Below, piece after piece: positions 7,536 through 17,925 of a stretch of 46,241 nucleotides of DNA. Location: the NCBI GenBank assembly GCA_016342745.1, contig JAEINT010000026.1:1-46241 (forward strand), in the 5' to 3' direction. Position 1 is the stretch's first letter. Each line of letters starts with the position of its first letter. The translations under genes and the position numbers were made by a program. The stretch comes from Labilibaculum sp. GTDB taxonomy: Bacteria > Bacteroidota > Bacteroidia > Bacteroidales > Marinifilaceae. Below the pieces are notes generated by a model that was not told where the DNA came from, made no database searches, and worked only from the letters and a program-made list of their open reading frames with translations.

Positions 7536-8336
7536 ATGAAACGATCAGGCGTATATCTGCTATTGGCTTTTATGCTGAGCATTAGCAGTTATTCTTTTGG
7601 ACAAAAAGAGAAAGCGGCACTTGACTTTGGTGCCGATGTAATGAGCCGCTACGTATGGCGCGGAACACAATTCGGAGGCACGAGTCCTAGTCTTCAGCCA
7701 TCCGCAAGCCTTAGCTATAAAGGCTGGGAATTGGGAGCTTGGGGAGCCTATTCTTTAGGTGGAAACAATGCAGGTCAGGAATTCGACCTTTATCTGGGCT
7801 ACACTTTTGCAAAAGAACAGTTCAGCCTAACAGTAACCGATTACTACTTCCCAACCGAAGGTGAAGATTACAACTATTTTGAATTCGACAATGATCTTAC
7901 TGGTCATGTTTTGGAAGGAACCTTCAGTTTTAATGGCAATGACAAAATTCCATTTGGTTTGATGGTAGCAATTAACTTCTGGGGAGCAGATGCTATTGCA
8001 CTTGGAGATAATCCAAACGCAACTGATTTCAATCAGAAAACCGGACTCCAGTATTCTACTTACACAGAGTTATCGTACAGCCGTAAAATGGCAAACAACG
8101 TAACTTTAAATGCCTTTTTAGGTATGAATCTAACCAAACCAACAAAAGCAAAAACTTCAACTGGATTTAATGGAGAAAGCGGATACTATGGAAGTAAAGC
8201 AGGTGTTGTTAATCTTGGTCTAACACTTTCAAAAGAAGTTACGATCAACGAAAAACTTTCTTTACCCGTTTCAGCATCAGTAATAACTAATCCGGTAGAT
8301 GAAAAAATCTATTTCGTATTTGGATTTTCATTTTAA
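7536..8336 (+). CDS. putative outer-membrane porin (TorF-like beta-barrel)
   Basis: 266 aa. A signal peptide covers about residues 1-22 (hydrophobic core, then SFGQ). The mature part begins DFGADVMSRYVWRGTQFGG, matching the SxYxWRG pattern near the N-terminus of TorF-type putative porins, and continues with alternating beta strands ending in Phe (FGFSF), as outer-membrane barrels do. It lies 22 bp upstream of the ammonium transporter, so the two are probably co-transcribed, and it may let ammonium or a related small solute cross the outer membrane; that link is inference. Confidence 0.75.
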   Translation: MKRSGVYLLLAFMLSISSYSFGQKEKAALDFGADVMSRYVWRGTQFGGTSPSLQPSASLSYKGWELGAWGAYSLGGNNAGQEFDLYLGYTFAKEQFSLTVTDYYFPTEGEDYNYFEFDNDLTGHVLEGTFSFNGNDKIPFGLMVAINFWGADAIALGDNPNATDFNQKTGLQYSTYTELSYSRKMANNVTLNAFLGMNLTKPTKAKTSTGFNGESGYYGSKAGVVNLGLTLSKEVTINEKLSLPVSASVITNPVDEKIYFVFGFSF

Positions 8337-8358
8337 TAAACACTAAAAACTAACTATC

Positions 8359-9576
8359 ATGTTTGATACAGGATCAACTACTTTTATGATTTTATGTACC
8401 AGTCTGGTGATGTTAATGACACCAGGATTGGCCTTTTTCTATGGCGGACTAGCCGGAAAGCGAAATATTTTAGGCGTAATGATGCAAACGTTTGTATCAT
8501 TAGGTATCACCACAATTATGTGGGTAACCCTTGGCTATTCTCTATGCTTTAGCGGTGGCGAAGGAGGAATAATCGGTAATCTCGATTTTGCTTTTTTAAA
8601 TGGAATTGATTTCAATGCTCCCTTTGCCGGAGCTGGAGGCAAATATCCAACTTATATTTTCATCTCATATCAGATGATGTTTGCTATTATTACGCCTGCA
8701 CTGATAACAGGTGCATTCGTTAATCGTGTCACCTTTAAAGCTTACCTCATCTTTCTGGTATTGTGGCAATTATTCGTTTACTACCCATTTGTACACATGA
8801 TTTGGGGTGGCGGTATCCTTGCAGAATGGGGAGTTCTTGATTTTGCGGGTGGTGTAGTTGTGCATGCAACAGCAGGTTTCGCAGCCCTAGCATCTGTATT
8901 CTATGTTGGCAAACGCCGCGATGTACAAACTCCTCCAAACAGTATTCCATTGGTAGCAATTGGTACAGGTTTACTTTGGTTTGGTTGGTACGGATTTAAT
9001 GCCGGTAGCGAATTAGACGTTGATGCCATTTCAACTCTTTCTTTTTTAAATACAGATGTAGCGGCTTCTTTTGCTGCAATTACCTGGTTGATTATCGAAT
9101 GGGCACGTGAAGGAAAACCAAAATTCGTAGGACTATTAACCGGTGCTGTTGCTGGTTTAGCAACCATTACTCCAGCAGCCGGATTTGTTCCTTTGTGGGC
9201 AGCTATGATCATTGGAATCGCGGCGGGTGCTCTTTGTTATTTTGCTGTTCAGCTTAAAAACAAATGGGGCTGGGATGATGCTTTAGATGTTTGGGGTGTT
9301 CACGGTATGGGTGGTGTTTTTGGAACCATCGCATTGGGTATTTTTGCTTCAACAACAGTTAACACACAAGCAGGATTACTTGAAGGCGATAGCGCTTTCT
9401 TCTTAAAAGAAATTGCTGCGGTAATCATTAGTGCAACATATGCATTTGTATTTACCTATCTGATGCTTACTATCATTAACTACATTACTCCTGTAAAAGT
9501 TAATCAGCATGACGAAGACCTAGGTTTGGATGCATCCCTACATGGCGAACAAGCTTATGATGATGGTGCCCTCTAA
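8359..9576 (+). CDS. amtB: ammonium transporter (Amt family)
   Basis: 405 aa, about eleven membrane helices. Family landmarks: TPGLAFFYGGL (21-31), the pore twin histidines in VVVHATAGFAAL (His169) and WGVHGMGGVFGT (His315), and FGWYGFNAGSEL. Amt proteins conduct ammonia after deprotonating ammonium at the inner membrane. No signal peptide is evident, as is common in non-proteobacterial Amts. No glnK/P-II gene follows, which is unusual for amtB operons; the partner here is the porin-like gene. A terminator lies 29 bp after the stop. Confidence 0.95.
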   Translation: MFDTGSTTFMILCTSLVMLMTPGLAFFYGGLAGKRNILGVMMQTFVSLGITTIMWVTLGYSLCFSGGEGGIIGNLDFAFLNGIDFNAPFAGAGGKYPTYIFISYQMMFAIITPALITGAFVNRVTFKAYLIFLVLWQLFVYYPFVHMIWGGGILAEWGVLDFAGGVVVHATAGFAALASVFYVGKRRDVQTPPNSIPLVAIGTGLLWFGWYGFNAGSELDVDAISTLSFLNTDVAASFAAITWLIIEWAREGKPKFVGLLTGAVAGLATITPAAGFVPLWAAMIIGIAAGALCYFAVQLKNKWGWDDALDVWGVHGMGGVFGTIALGIFASTTVNTQAGLLEGDSAFFLKEIAAVIISATYAFVFTYLMLTIINYITPVKVNQHDEDLGLDASLHGEQAYDDGAL

Positions 9577-9604
9577 TCTTATACTACATACATATTACTT
9601 CAGA

Positions 9605-9634
9605 ACAGCGCCAAAATTGGCGCTGTTTTATTTT
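9605..9634 (+). terminator. terminator after amtB
   Basis: ACAGCGCC (9605-9612) pairs with GGCGCTGT (9619-9626) across AAAATT, then TTTATTTT. Confidence 0.88.
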
Positions 9635-10061
9635 AATACTGTTACGGCAATACGGTTATTTTACAAATTATTTTGATAATCAGAAAATTACAAAATAGTA
9701 ACGAACTATTGAATAGTAGCATTTTATCAAAATCTGTTGGTCACAAATCAATAATATAAAAGCTAAGGAATAAAAAATTTGCATTTTCAATCAAGAAGCC
9801 TCTGCTGAATATTTCTACGATGAGCAAAACACCCTCTTTTAAAACACAAACGAAGCACAATCAACCCAATAAATACAGTCAATATCGATTTCTCGCCTGC
9901 TTATTTCCCCTAAAGTGTCCAACAATTTGGAATGAAATTTAAAAAGATTCTAAAACAATTTTCAAGGAGTATCATAATATTTTTTCACAACTTTAAAAGC
10001 AGTAGTAAAATAGATTGCTTATTGTAAATTTTACTGGAGTAACAATCCCTAATTTATTGAT
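9635..10061. other. 427-bp intergenic stretch, no clear gene
   Basis: AT-rich. A 40-codon ORF starts at about 9820 but has no recognisable features or start signal, so it is not called. No riboswitch or clear TAnnTTTG element was found before the gene at 10062. Confidence 0.5.
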
Positions 10062-10664
10062 ATGAAAGAAGAAAAAGAGCAAGAGAAACTTTTTATTTGT
10101 AAGCCATGTGGCTATGTGATGAAGGAAAGTGAACTAGAGGACATCTGTCCTGCATGTGGCCTGCCTAAAAAGGTTTTCGAACAGTATAAAGAAAGAATGT
10201 CGCCAGGCAGAAGTAAGATTTTACATTTAGATTTACATCCTATTGCCGTGCACTTTCCACAAACCTTGCTTGTTTTCTTGTTACAGGCATTACTAATAAA
10301 CCTTATTTTCCCAGATTTTTTTCCTGAAGTAATGTTAGGCGCAGCTCGTTTTGCTGGAGCTATTTTTCCTTTTACTGTTGTTGCTGCTTTTATTAGCGGA
10401 CTGGTTGATGGTAAATTACGATTCAAATCGGTAACAACACCAATCTTAAAAAAGAAAATTGTTTACAGCATAATTATGACAATTGCCGCCATGTTTACCC
10501 CATTTTTAGTATGGCAAAACATTGATGATTTAAATTCTAAATTATTGTTAATGCTATGTGGATCGATTGCTCTTTTTTGCGGCATTGTATTGGGACATGT
10601 AGGAAAACGATTAATGAATATTGGAATGGGTGGAGCAGTTAAAATTTGGGGACGAAAGTTCTAA
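10062..10664 (+). CDS. rubredoxin-like zinc/iron ribbon fused to a DUF2231-like membrane domain
   Basis: 200 aa. Residues 13-32 hold CKPCGY and CPACG, two CxxC knuckles 12 residues apart, typical of rubredoxin-type metal sites. The C-terminal 140 residues have about four hydrophobic helices; the first begins LDLHPIAVHFPQTLL, matching the HPxxVHFP motif of DUF2231-like membrane proteins. A role in electron transfer to or from a membrane partner is plausible, since the HP/H residues could bind a metal or haem, but no substrate is known. It stands alone, between two terminators. Confidence 0.78.
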   Translation: MKEEKEQEKLFICKPCGYVMKESELEDICPACGLPKKVFEQYKERMSPGRSKILHLDLHPIAVHFPQTLLVFLLQALLINLIFPDFFPEVMLGAARFAGAIFPFTVVAAFISGLVDGKLRFKSVTTPILKKKIVYSIIMTIAAMFTPFLVWQNIDDLNSKLLLMLCGSIALFCGIVLGHVGKRLMNIGMGGAVKIWGRKF

Positions 10665-10694
10665 ACAACTCATTACATAACAAATAAACAACAC

Positions 10695-10733
10695 AAAAGA
10701 GGACTTTCCGAAAATTAGAAAGTCCTCTTTTTT
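10695..10733 (+). terminator. terminator after the rubredoxin-like gene
   Basis: AAAAGAGGACTTTC (10695-10708) pairs with GAAAGTCCTCTTTT (10718-10731), then further T. Confidence 0.9.
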
Positions 10734-10851
10734 AGTGTACCATATCCGTATCTAGAAACTACTCCTCATAAATAAAATAGAACATTCATTGAACAAAAAA
10801 TAATGTGATTTATAAAATTAATCTTGCAATTAAATATTTTTTACTTACATT

Positions 10852-10870
10852 TACTTTGAATTACAAAGTA
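10852..10870. promoter_or_regulatory. operator-like dyad 1 (CreD cluster)
   Basis: TACTTTG (10852-10858), 5-bp spacer, CAAAGTA (10864-10870), then CTTT, 6 bp before the start codon at 10877. The same dyad with the same spacing and the same following bases occurs at 11799-11816. It is a likely binding site for the winged-helix protein encoded at 11491. Confidence 0.6.
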
Positions 10871-10876
10871 CTTTCC

Positions 10877-11494
10877 ATGGATCAAGAAAAATACATAAAA
10901 GATTTAAAGGATATTAAAGAGATGATGAACAAATCATCTAAATTCATATCCTTGAGTGGCTTGTCTGGCATATCGGCAGGTGTAATAGCATTAATAGGTG
11001 CTTATTTTGCCTGGATAACAATTTATTCTAAAACTGGATATCAAGATTTTAACCGAACTCTTTTAAATATTGATCAGTTACTAGAATTACTGACTATTGG
11101 ATTTGTAACATTGCTACTTGCATTAAGTTTTGGAATATTTTTCACCCGACTAAAGACAAAAAGGATAAAGCAAAAAGTATGGGATTCTCAAACCAAAACA
11201 CTTCTAATTAATTTGTTAATTCCATTGCTGAGTGGTGGTGTATTTTGCCTGCTACTTTTAATAAAAGGATACGTCGGATTAATTGCACCACTAACCTTAC
11301 TATTTTACGGTTTAGCATTGGTTAATGCCAGTAAATACACAATAAGTGAAATTCGTAGTTTGGGAATACTTGAAATTTTACTAGGTTTGATCGCAACTTA
11401 TTTCATAGGATATGGTTTAATTTTCTGGTGCATCGGATTCGGTCTGCTACATATCATTTATGGAATAATAATGGAGCTAAAATACAAGTCGTGA
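10877..11494 (+). CDS. four-helix-type membrane protein in the CreD cluster
   Basis: 205 aa from the ATG at 10877; an in-frame upstream GTG at 10805 is rejected because it would put the operator dyad inside the gene. A short charged N-terminus (DQEKYIKDLKDIKEMMNKSS) is followed by about six hydrophobic segments. I recognise no named family, but similar membrane proteins often sit next to a small winged-helix regulator in Bacteroidota. Its stop overlaps the next start by 4 bp (GTGA), so the two are translationally coupled. Possibly a sensor or stabiliser for the regulator. Confidence 0.7.
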   Translation: MDQEKYIKDLKDIKEMMNKSSKFISLSGLSGISAGVIALIGAYFAWITIYSKTGYQDFNRTLLNIDQLLELLTIGFVTLLLALSFGIFFTRLKTKRIKQKVWDSQTKTLLINLLIPLLSGGVFCLLLLIKGYVGLIAPLTLLFYGLALVNASKYTISEIRSLGILEILLGLIATYFIGYGLIFWCIGFGLLHIIYGIIMELKYKS

Positions 11495-11781
11495 AAGAAC
11501 TACTTAAAAATTTAAACAAAGCATTCGAAAACCGAATTCGACTGGGTATTATGTCGGCTTTGGTGGTGAATGATTACCTTGATTTTAACGCCCTTAAAAA
11601 TTTGTTGGGCGTTACAGATGGTAATTTGGCCAGCCATTTAAAATCGCTCGAAAAAAGCGAATACATTCGAGTGCAAAAGGAGTTTTTAGATCGAAAACCA
11701 AATACGAAATATTCGGCATCGGAGGAAGGTAAATTGGCCTTCGTAAAACACATAAAAGCCATAGAACAATTGCTTAAATAA
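11491..11781 (+). CDS. winged-helix transcriptional regulator (HTH_34-like)
   Basis: 96 aa from the GTG at 11491. The longer reading from 11428 would overlap the previous gene by 67 bp and adds a residue run unlike the family. Pattern: LNKAFENRIRLGIMSALVVN, then FNALKNLLGVTDGNLASHLKSLE (recognition helix) and a wing with KPNTKYSASEEGKLAF; the length fits this MarR/ArsR-like single-domain family. It probably represses its own operon and creD through the ACTTTG-n5-CAAAGT dyads at 10852 and 11799. Confidence 0.88.
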   Translation: MKELLKNLNKAFENRIRLGIMSALVVNDYLDFNALKNLLGVTDGNLASHLKSLEKSEYIRVQKEFLDRKPNTKYSASEEGKLAFVKHIKAIEQLLK

Positions 11782-11798
11782 TTTTTTTTTCTCATTTC

Positions 11799-11816
11799 AC
11801 TTTGTTTTTCAAAGTA
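11799..11816. promoter_or_regulatory. operator-like dyad 2 (before creD)
   Basis: ACTTTG (11799-11804), TTTTT spacer, CAAAGTA (11810-11816), then CTTTT. Matches dyad 1 in arms, 5-bp spacer and downstream CTTT. It lies 20 bp before the creD start. Confidence 0.6.
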
Positions 11817-11835
11817 CTTTTAAAACAATAAAAAC

Positions 11836-13191
11836 ATGAACAATCAACAATCCACAGTAGAAAAAGTAAACGGTTGGGTCAAGAATTCCGTAGGTCTTAA
11901 ATTAATAACCATCACTATTTTAATGCTTCTTTTGCTGATTCCAGCAAGCATGATTAAGTCCATTATTAGTGAACGAGAGAACATGAATCAATCGGTACTG
12001 AACGAGGTGAGTCAGAAATGGGCAGGCAAACAACAAATTAACGGTCCGGTGTTATGCATCCCTTTGGTTTACGAGTATGCAATTGAAGACGAAAAGGCAG
12101 ACACAAAAATAATTACCAAAACCAAACACCTCTATTTATTGCCAGAACAATTATCAATTAATGGTAAAATAGAACCTGAAAAATTAAAAAGAGGAATTTA
12201 TGAGGTGGTTGTTTACCGAAGTGCTTTAAACATATCAGGAAATTACAAGTTGAATTTAAAGCTTGATACTGAAGGATTAAAAGAGATCAAATACGACAAA
12301 GCTTTTTTGACCGTGGGCATTTCGGATCTTAGAGGAATCGAAGATGAAATTGTAATGAATTGGGGAAAACAAAAATTAAACATACAGCCAGGCTCTAAAC
12401 TAAGCGACATGATTAGCTCTGGTGTGAGTATCGATTTACCCAATATTAAAGATCAGATAGATCAAAGCATCGATTTCTCTTTTCAGCTGAATTTACAGGG
12501 TAGTCAGAATCTTTCCTTTATTCCGCTTGGAAGCACAACTGAGGTTGATTTACAATCGAGCTGGTCGTCGCCTAGCTTTAACGGCAACTTTATTCCAGAC
12601 AACAGAGAAGTTAGTGATTCTGGCTTTACAGCCAATTGGAAAGTACTGCAGCTGAATCGAAATTACCCGCAAACTTGGGTGAGCAAAAACATGTACACAG
12701 CAATGCAATATTCTGCCTTAGGAGTCGATTTAATTATGCCTTTAGACGATTATCAAAAATCGATGCGTTCGGCCAAATATGCAGCCATGACAATCGCACT
12801 TATTTTCCTAATTTTCTTTTTGGTTGAGATTCTAAATGGTCGTAAAATCCATCCATTTCAGTACGCACTTGTAGGTTTGGCCTTGTGTCTTTTCTACATC
12901 TTACTGATCTCTATTTCGGAGCATTCCAATTTCAACATCGCTTATTTAATTTCGGCCAGTCTTACCTCACTTATGATTTTGCTTTATGCCAAAAGTGTAT
13001 TCAAATCGAATAAGTTTACGGGTGTATTAAGCGCAACAGTACTTGGCATTTATAGTTTTCTATTTGTCACCCTTCAATTAGCCGATTATGCTTTATTAAT
13101 GGGAAGTATAGGTTTAGCACTGATATTGGGTATTACCATGTATTTCACCAGAAACATCAACTGGTACAAACTAAATATGGAAACCGAATAA
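11836..13191 (+). CDS. creD: CreD family inner-membrane protein
   Basis: 451 aa, close to the family norm. One N-terminal TM (about residues 22-43), then a large periplasmic domain that begins with the typical IISERENMNQSVLNEVSQKW and INGPVLCIPL, and about five C-terminal helices (from about 310 on: NGRKIHPFQYALVGLALCLF). CreD is an envelope-stress protein of the CreBC regulon in enterobacteria; in Bacteroidota it is usually paired with a small winged-helix regulator, as here. Function in the envelope is not fully defined. Confidence 0.93.
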   Translation: MNNQQSTVEKVNGWVKNSVGLKLITITILMLLLLIPASMIKSIISERENMNQSVLNEVSQKWAGKQQINGPVLCIPLVYEYAIEDEKADTKIITKTKHLYLLPEQLSINGKIEPEKLKRGIYEVVVYRSALNISGNYKLNLKLDTEGLKEIKYDKAFLTVGISDLRGIEDEIVMNWGKQKLNIQPGSKLSDMISSGVSIDLPNIKDQIDQSIDFSFQLNLQGSQNLSFIPLGSTTEVDLQSSWSSPSFNGNFIPDNREVSDSGFTANWKVLQLNRNYPQTWVSKNMYTAMQYSALGVDLIMPLDDYQKSMRSAKYAAMTIALIFLIFFLVEILNGRKIHPFQYALVGLALCLFYILLISISEHSNFNIAYLISASLTSLMILLYAKSVFKSNKFTGVLSATVLGIYSFLFVTLQLADYALLMGSIGLALILGITMYFTRNINWYKLNMETE

Positions 13192-13202
13192 ACTAACAAC
13201 AT

Positions 13203-13322
13203 ATGAAAATCCAACTGTCCATAATTCCTCTCCCCTCTGCTCGCAAATACTGCCATTTCTATATTTTCAGTATAGAATTAGGTAAATGGTATTGGGATTA
13301 TGGCTTTGGTATTTCGCTCTAA
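13203..13322 (+). CDS. possible 39-aa small protein
   Basis: An ATG ORF 11 bp after creD. The C-terminus reads ELGKWYWDYGFGISL, aromatic and glycine-rich, which looks selected rather than random, but I know no family. It may be co-transcribed with creD. Confidence 0.35.
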   Translation: MKIQLSIIPLPSARKYCHFYIFSIELGKWYWDYGFGISL

Positions 13323-13339
13323 CTTATTGCAAATAGCAC

Positions 13340-13942
13340 ATGAAATCAAGATTAAGAAATATTTTAGAATTTTTAACCGTTGTATCTTCAACTGGATTTA
13401 TTGCATGGATAATTTCGGATTTTTTTGGCGGAATGCTTATTCATTTATTAATGTTTTGGTGGCTAATTATTCCACTTGTTCTATTATTCTCAATTACCCT
13501 GCTTATTACAATAATCCTTGTAATAAGAGAAGGTGTGAAAATTAATAAATTGATTACAATATCTCACGGAATAAGTCTGATTGTAATACTATTATTTTTC
13601 CTTCATAATTCGGAGTTACTAAAATCAAAGAAAGTATTGGATGCGTCTTTAATAGATGATCTTAGTCGAATTGATTTAATCTTTCGAGAGAATGGCAACT
13701 TCGAAACAAATATCTCAGGTATGTTTGGTTATTCAGAAAGATTAAAAGGCAAATATATTATTAAAAATGACTCCATTATATTTTTAAATAAACCATACAC
13801 TAATGACTTTATTCCTGACACAATAATAATTGACAATGACAAAAATGCCATTTTCTTTAGTAAAAATAAAGATGGAGAATATAGCAGAGAAAAATTATTT
13901 GTGAATTATTTTGATATTAATTTAAACAAGCTTGAAAAATGA
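13340..13942 (+). CDS. hypothetical membrane protein
   Basis: 200 aa. The N-terminal half has about three hydrophobic segments (15-34, 38-63, 72-92). The C-terminal ~100 residues are soluble, with a lipocalin-like run of strands (IDLIFRENGNFETNISG, YSERLKGKYIIKNDSIIFL) as in small Bacteroidota META/lipocalin-type domains. The soluble part faces the side after the last helix; topology not determined. Unknown function; codon use resembles neighbours. Confidence 0.7.
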   Translation: MKSRLRNILEFLTVVSSTGFIAWIISDFFGGMLIHLLMFWWLIIPLVLLFSITLLITIILVIREGVKINKLITISHGISLIVILLFFLHNSELLKSKKVLDASLIDDLSRIDLIFRENGNFETNISGMFGYSERLKGKYIIKNDSIIFLNKPYTNDFIPDTIIIDNDKNAIFFSKNKDGEYSREKLFVNYFDINLNKLEK

Positions 13943-14032
13943 TAAACTACTGCTTTCCACAAAAACTAAATTATCATAGGGGTTCACGAGTAATTTGATC
14001 CCAAGAGCTATCGAGATAGTAAATTGTAAATT

Positions 14033-14158
14033 ATGGTTATATTGGCAATACGCTTGATTACTGCAAATGGTGAACTAATGAAGTCAAACATTGATGTGTT
14101 TTTTGCCAATTTATTGTTTGAAATAGAAAAACTTGAAAATATAATATCTAATGCCTAA
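14033..14158 (+). CDS. possible 41-aa leader ORF overlapping the next gene
   Basis: An ATG ORF whose last 8 bases (ATGCCTAA) contain the start codon of the next gene in another frame. Peptide ends FANLLFEIEKLENIISNA, amphipathic. The overlap could couple translation. It may also be chance; no family is known. Confidence 0.35.
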   Translation: MVILAIRLITANGELMKSNIDVFFANLLFEIEKLENIISNA

Positions 14159-15119
14159 AAATAACAAATGTGCCGGTTTTGCCATTGCAATAGCATGGCC
14201 TGAAACCTATTGCAAACAGCCAGGCTATTGGTATGATCGTTTTACTAATTTATTAGGTTTTAGTGACAACCATTATTACAAAGTAGGCCACGCAGCATTA
14301 GTTCTTATAAACTCAGAAACTAAAAAATGTCATTATTTCGATTTTGGTAGATACATTACCCCTTTTCAGCACGGCAGAGTTCGAAGCGAAATTACAGAGC
14401 ATGGGTTAAAAGTGAATACTCTTGCTCAAATTTCGAAAGATGGACAACGAATTGAAAATTTCAATGAAATACTAAGAGAATTACAATTAAACCATGAATG
14501 TCATGGAGAAGGGGCTTTACATGCTTCATATTCCTTAATTGAGTTTGAAAAGGCATATCAAAAAGTTCTGCAATTACAGCGAAGAGGTCCAATTCAATAC
14601 GGTCCATTCAAATACAAAGGCAGTAATTGCTCACGCTTTGTAAATACTTCGATATTATCTGGTGAACCACAATGGAACCATGCATTCAGGCTTAAATACT
14701 TTGTCCCATTAACACCAACACCACTCAACAATGTAAATGCGTTGCCAAACAAAGTAGTGATTCCAAAACTTCTAAAAACAAAGGCATTTTGCCCAGTTCC
14801 AATATCCGACAAACGGAAATTAAAACTCACATTAGAAGAGCCACCAAAAAAGAATAACATACCAGACAATGCGATTTGGCTAAGTGGTGAAGGTTCAGGC
14901 TCATGGTTTGTTGTAAATCAACATTTAAAAAACTATCAAATTTCAAGATATGGCCCCGAAGGAGATTTAGAATGCAAGGGCTTATTTAAAATTGCTGGCT
15001 ATAGTCATTTTGATCTAAAATTGCCCTTTAAGATTGATTACCTAAGTCATTGTGAGAGAGTCATAATTAATCAATCCAATAATTTAATCGCACTTACTAG
15101 AATAGCCGATAAGAACTAA
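14151..15119 (+). CDS. probable permuted NlpC/P60 (papain-fold) protein, DUF6695-like
   Basis: 322 aa, no signal peptide. Two conserved-looking blocks: KVGHAALVLI with His47 next to YFDFGRY (62-68), and YGPFKYKGSNCSRFV with Cys160. His before Cys, with Cys at the start of a helix after GSN, is the arrangement of permuted papain-like folds (LRAT, DUF4105 and PPPDE types). This predicts a cysteine hydrolase or acyltransferase. The C-terminal ~110 residues (WLSGEGSGSWFVV, then strands) form a separate small beta domain. The family name is from memory and less certain than the fold. It stands alone. Confidence 0.62.
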   Translation: MPKNNKCAGFAIAIAWPETYCKQPGYWYDRFTNLLGFSDNHYYKVGHAALVLINSETKKCHYFDFGRYITPFQHGRVRSEITEHGLKVNTLAQISKDGQRIENFNEILRELQLNHECHGEGALHASYSLIEFEKAYQKVLQLQRRGPIQYGPFKYKGSNCSRFVNTSILSGEPQWNHAFRLKYFVPLTPTPLNNVNALPNKVVIPKLLKTKAFCPVPISDKRKLKLTLEEPPKKNNIPDNAIWLSGEGSGSWFVVNQHLKNYQISRYGPEGDLECKGLFKIAGYSHFDLKLPFKIDYLSHCERVIINQSNNLIALTRIADKN

Positions 15120-17673
<2,554 letters not shown>

Positions 17674-17707
17674 GGTAAACAAAACGTAAAAACTTCATAC
17701 GAAACAG

Positions 17708-17750
17708 GCGGGCTTATAAGTATTTCGGTGCTTATAACCCGCTTTGTTAT
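17708..17750 (+). terminator. terminator after katG
   Basis: GCGGGCTTATAAG (17708-17720) pairs, with one bulge, with CTTATAACCCGC (17731-17742), followed by TTTGTTATTT. Confidence 0.8.
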
Positions 17751-17830
17751 TTGAATAAACTGACAGCACTTTAGCTGCCTTCAAAGATCATTTTTGTATC
17801 AAGCTTTGCATACAAGAAGTAAGGATACCT

Positions 17831-17899
17831 CAAAAAAATGAGGCTGACCAAAAGAATTCAGAATCTTACGAAGTAGATTCTTGCTTTTGGAACAGCCTC
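17831..17899 (-). terminator. long interrupted hairpin ending the TonB receptor gene
   Basis: GAGGCTG, CAAAAG and AGAATCT (17840-17873) pair in order with AGATTCT, CTTTTG and CAGCCTC (up to 17899). On the minus strand it is followed by ATTTTTTTG. Confidence 0.8.
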
Positions 17900-17925
17900 T
17901 ATTGTTTTATTCTAGAAGTAAACCT

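Noticed and set aside
9820-9942. 40-codon ORF between amtB and the rubredoxin-like gene
   Set aside because: No start signal, no conserved-looking composition; likely chance.
11428-11490. Upstream GTG start for the winged-helix regulator
   Set aside because: It would overlap the previous gene by 67 bp in another frame; the GTG at 11491 gives the usual 4-bp overlap and family length.
13993-14024. Sequence similar to the insert in half attC E (ATCCCAA...CTATCGAGAT)
   Set aside because: Only a short shared string; it resembles a common short genomic palindrome and does not show cassette cores here.
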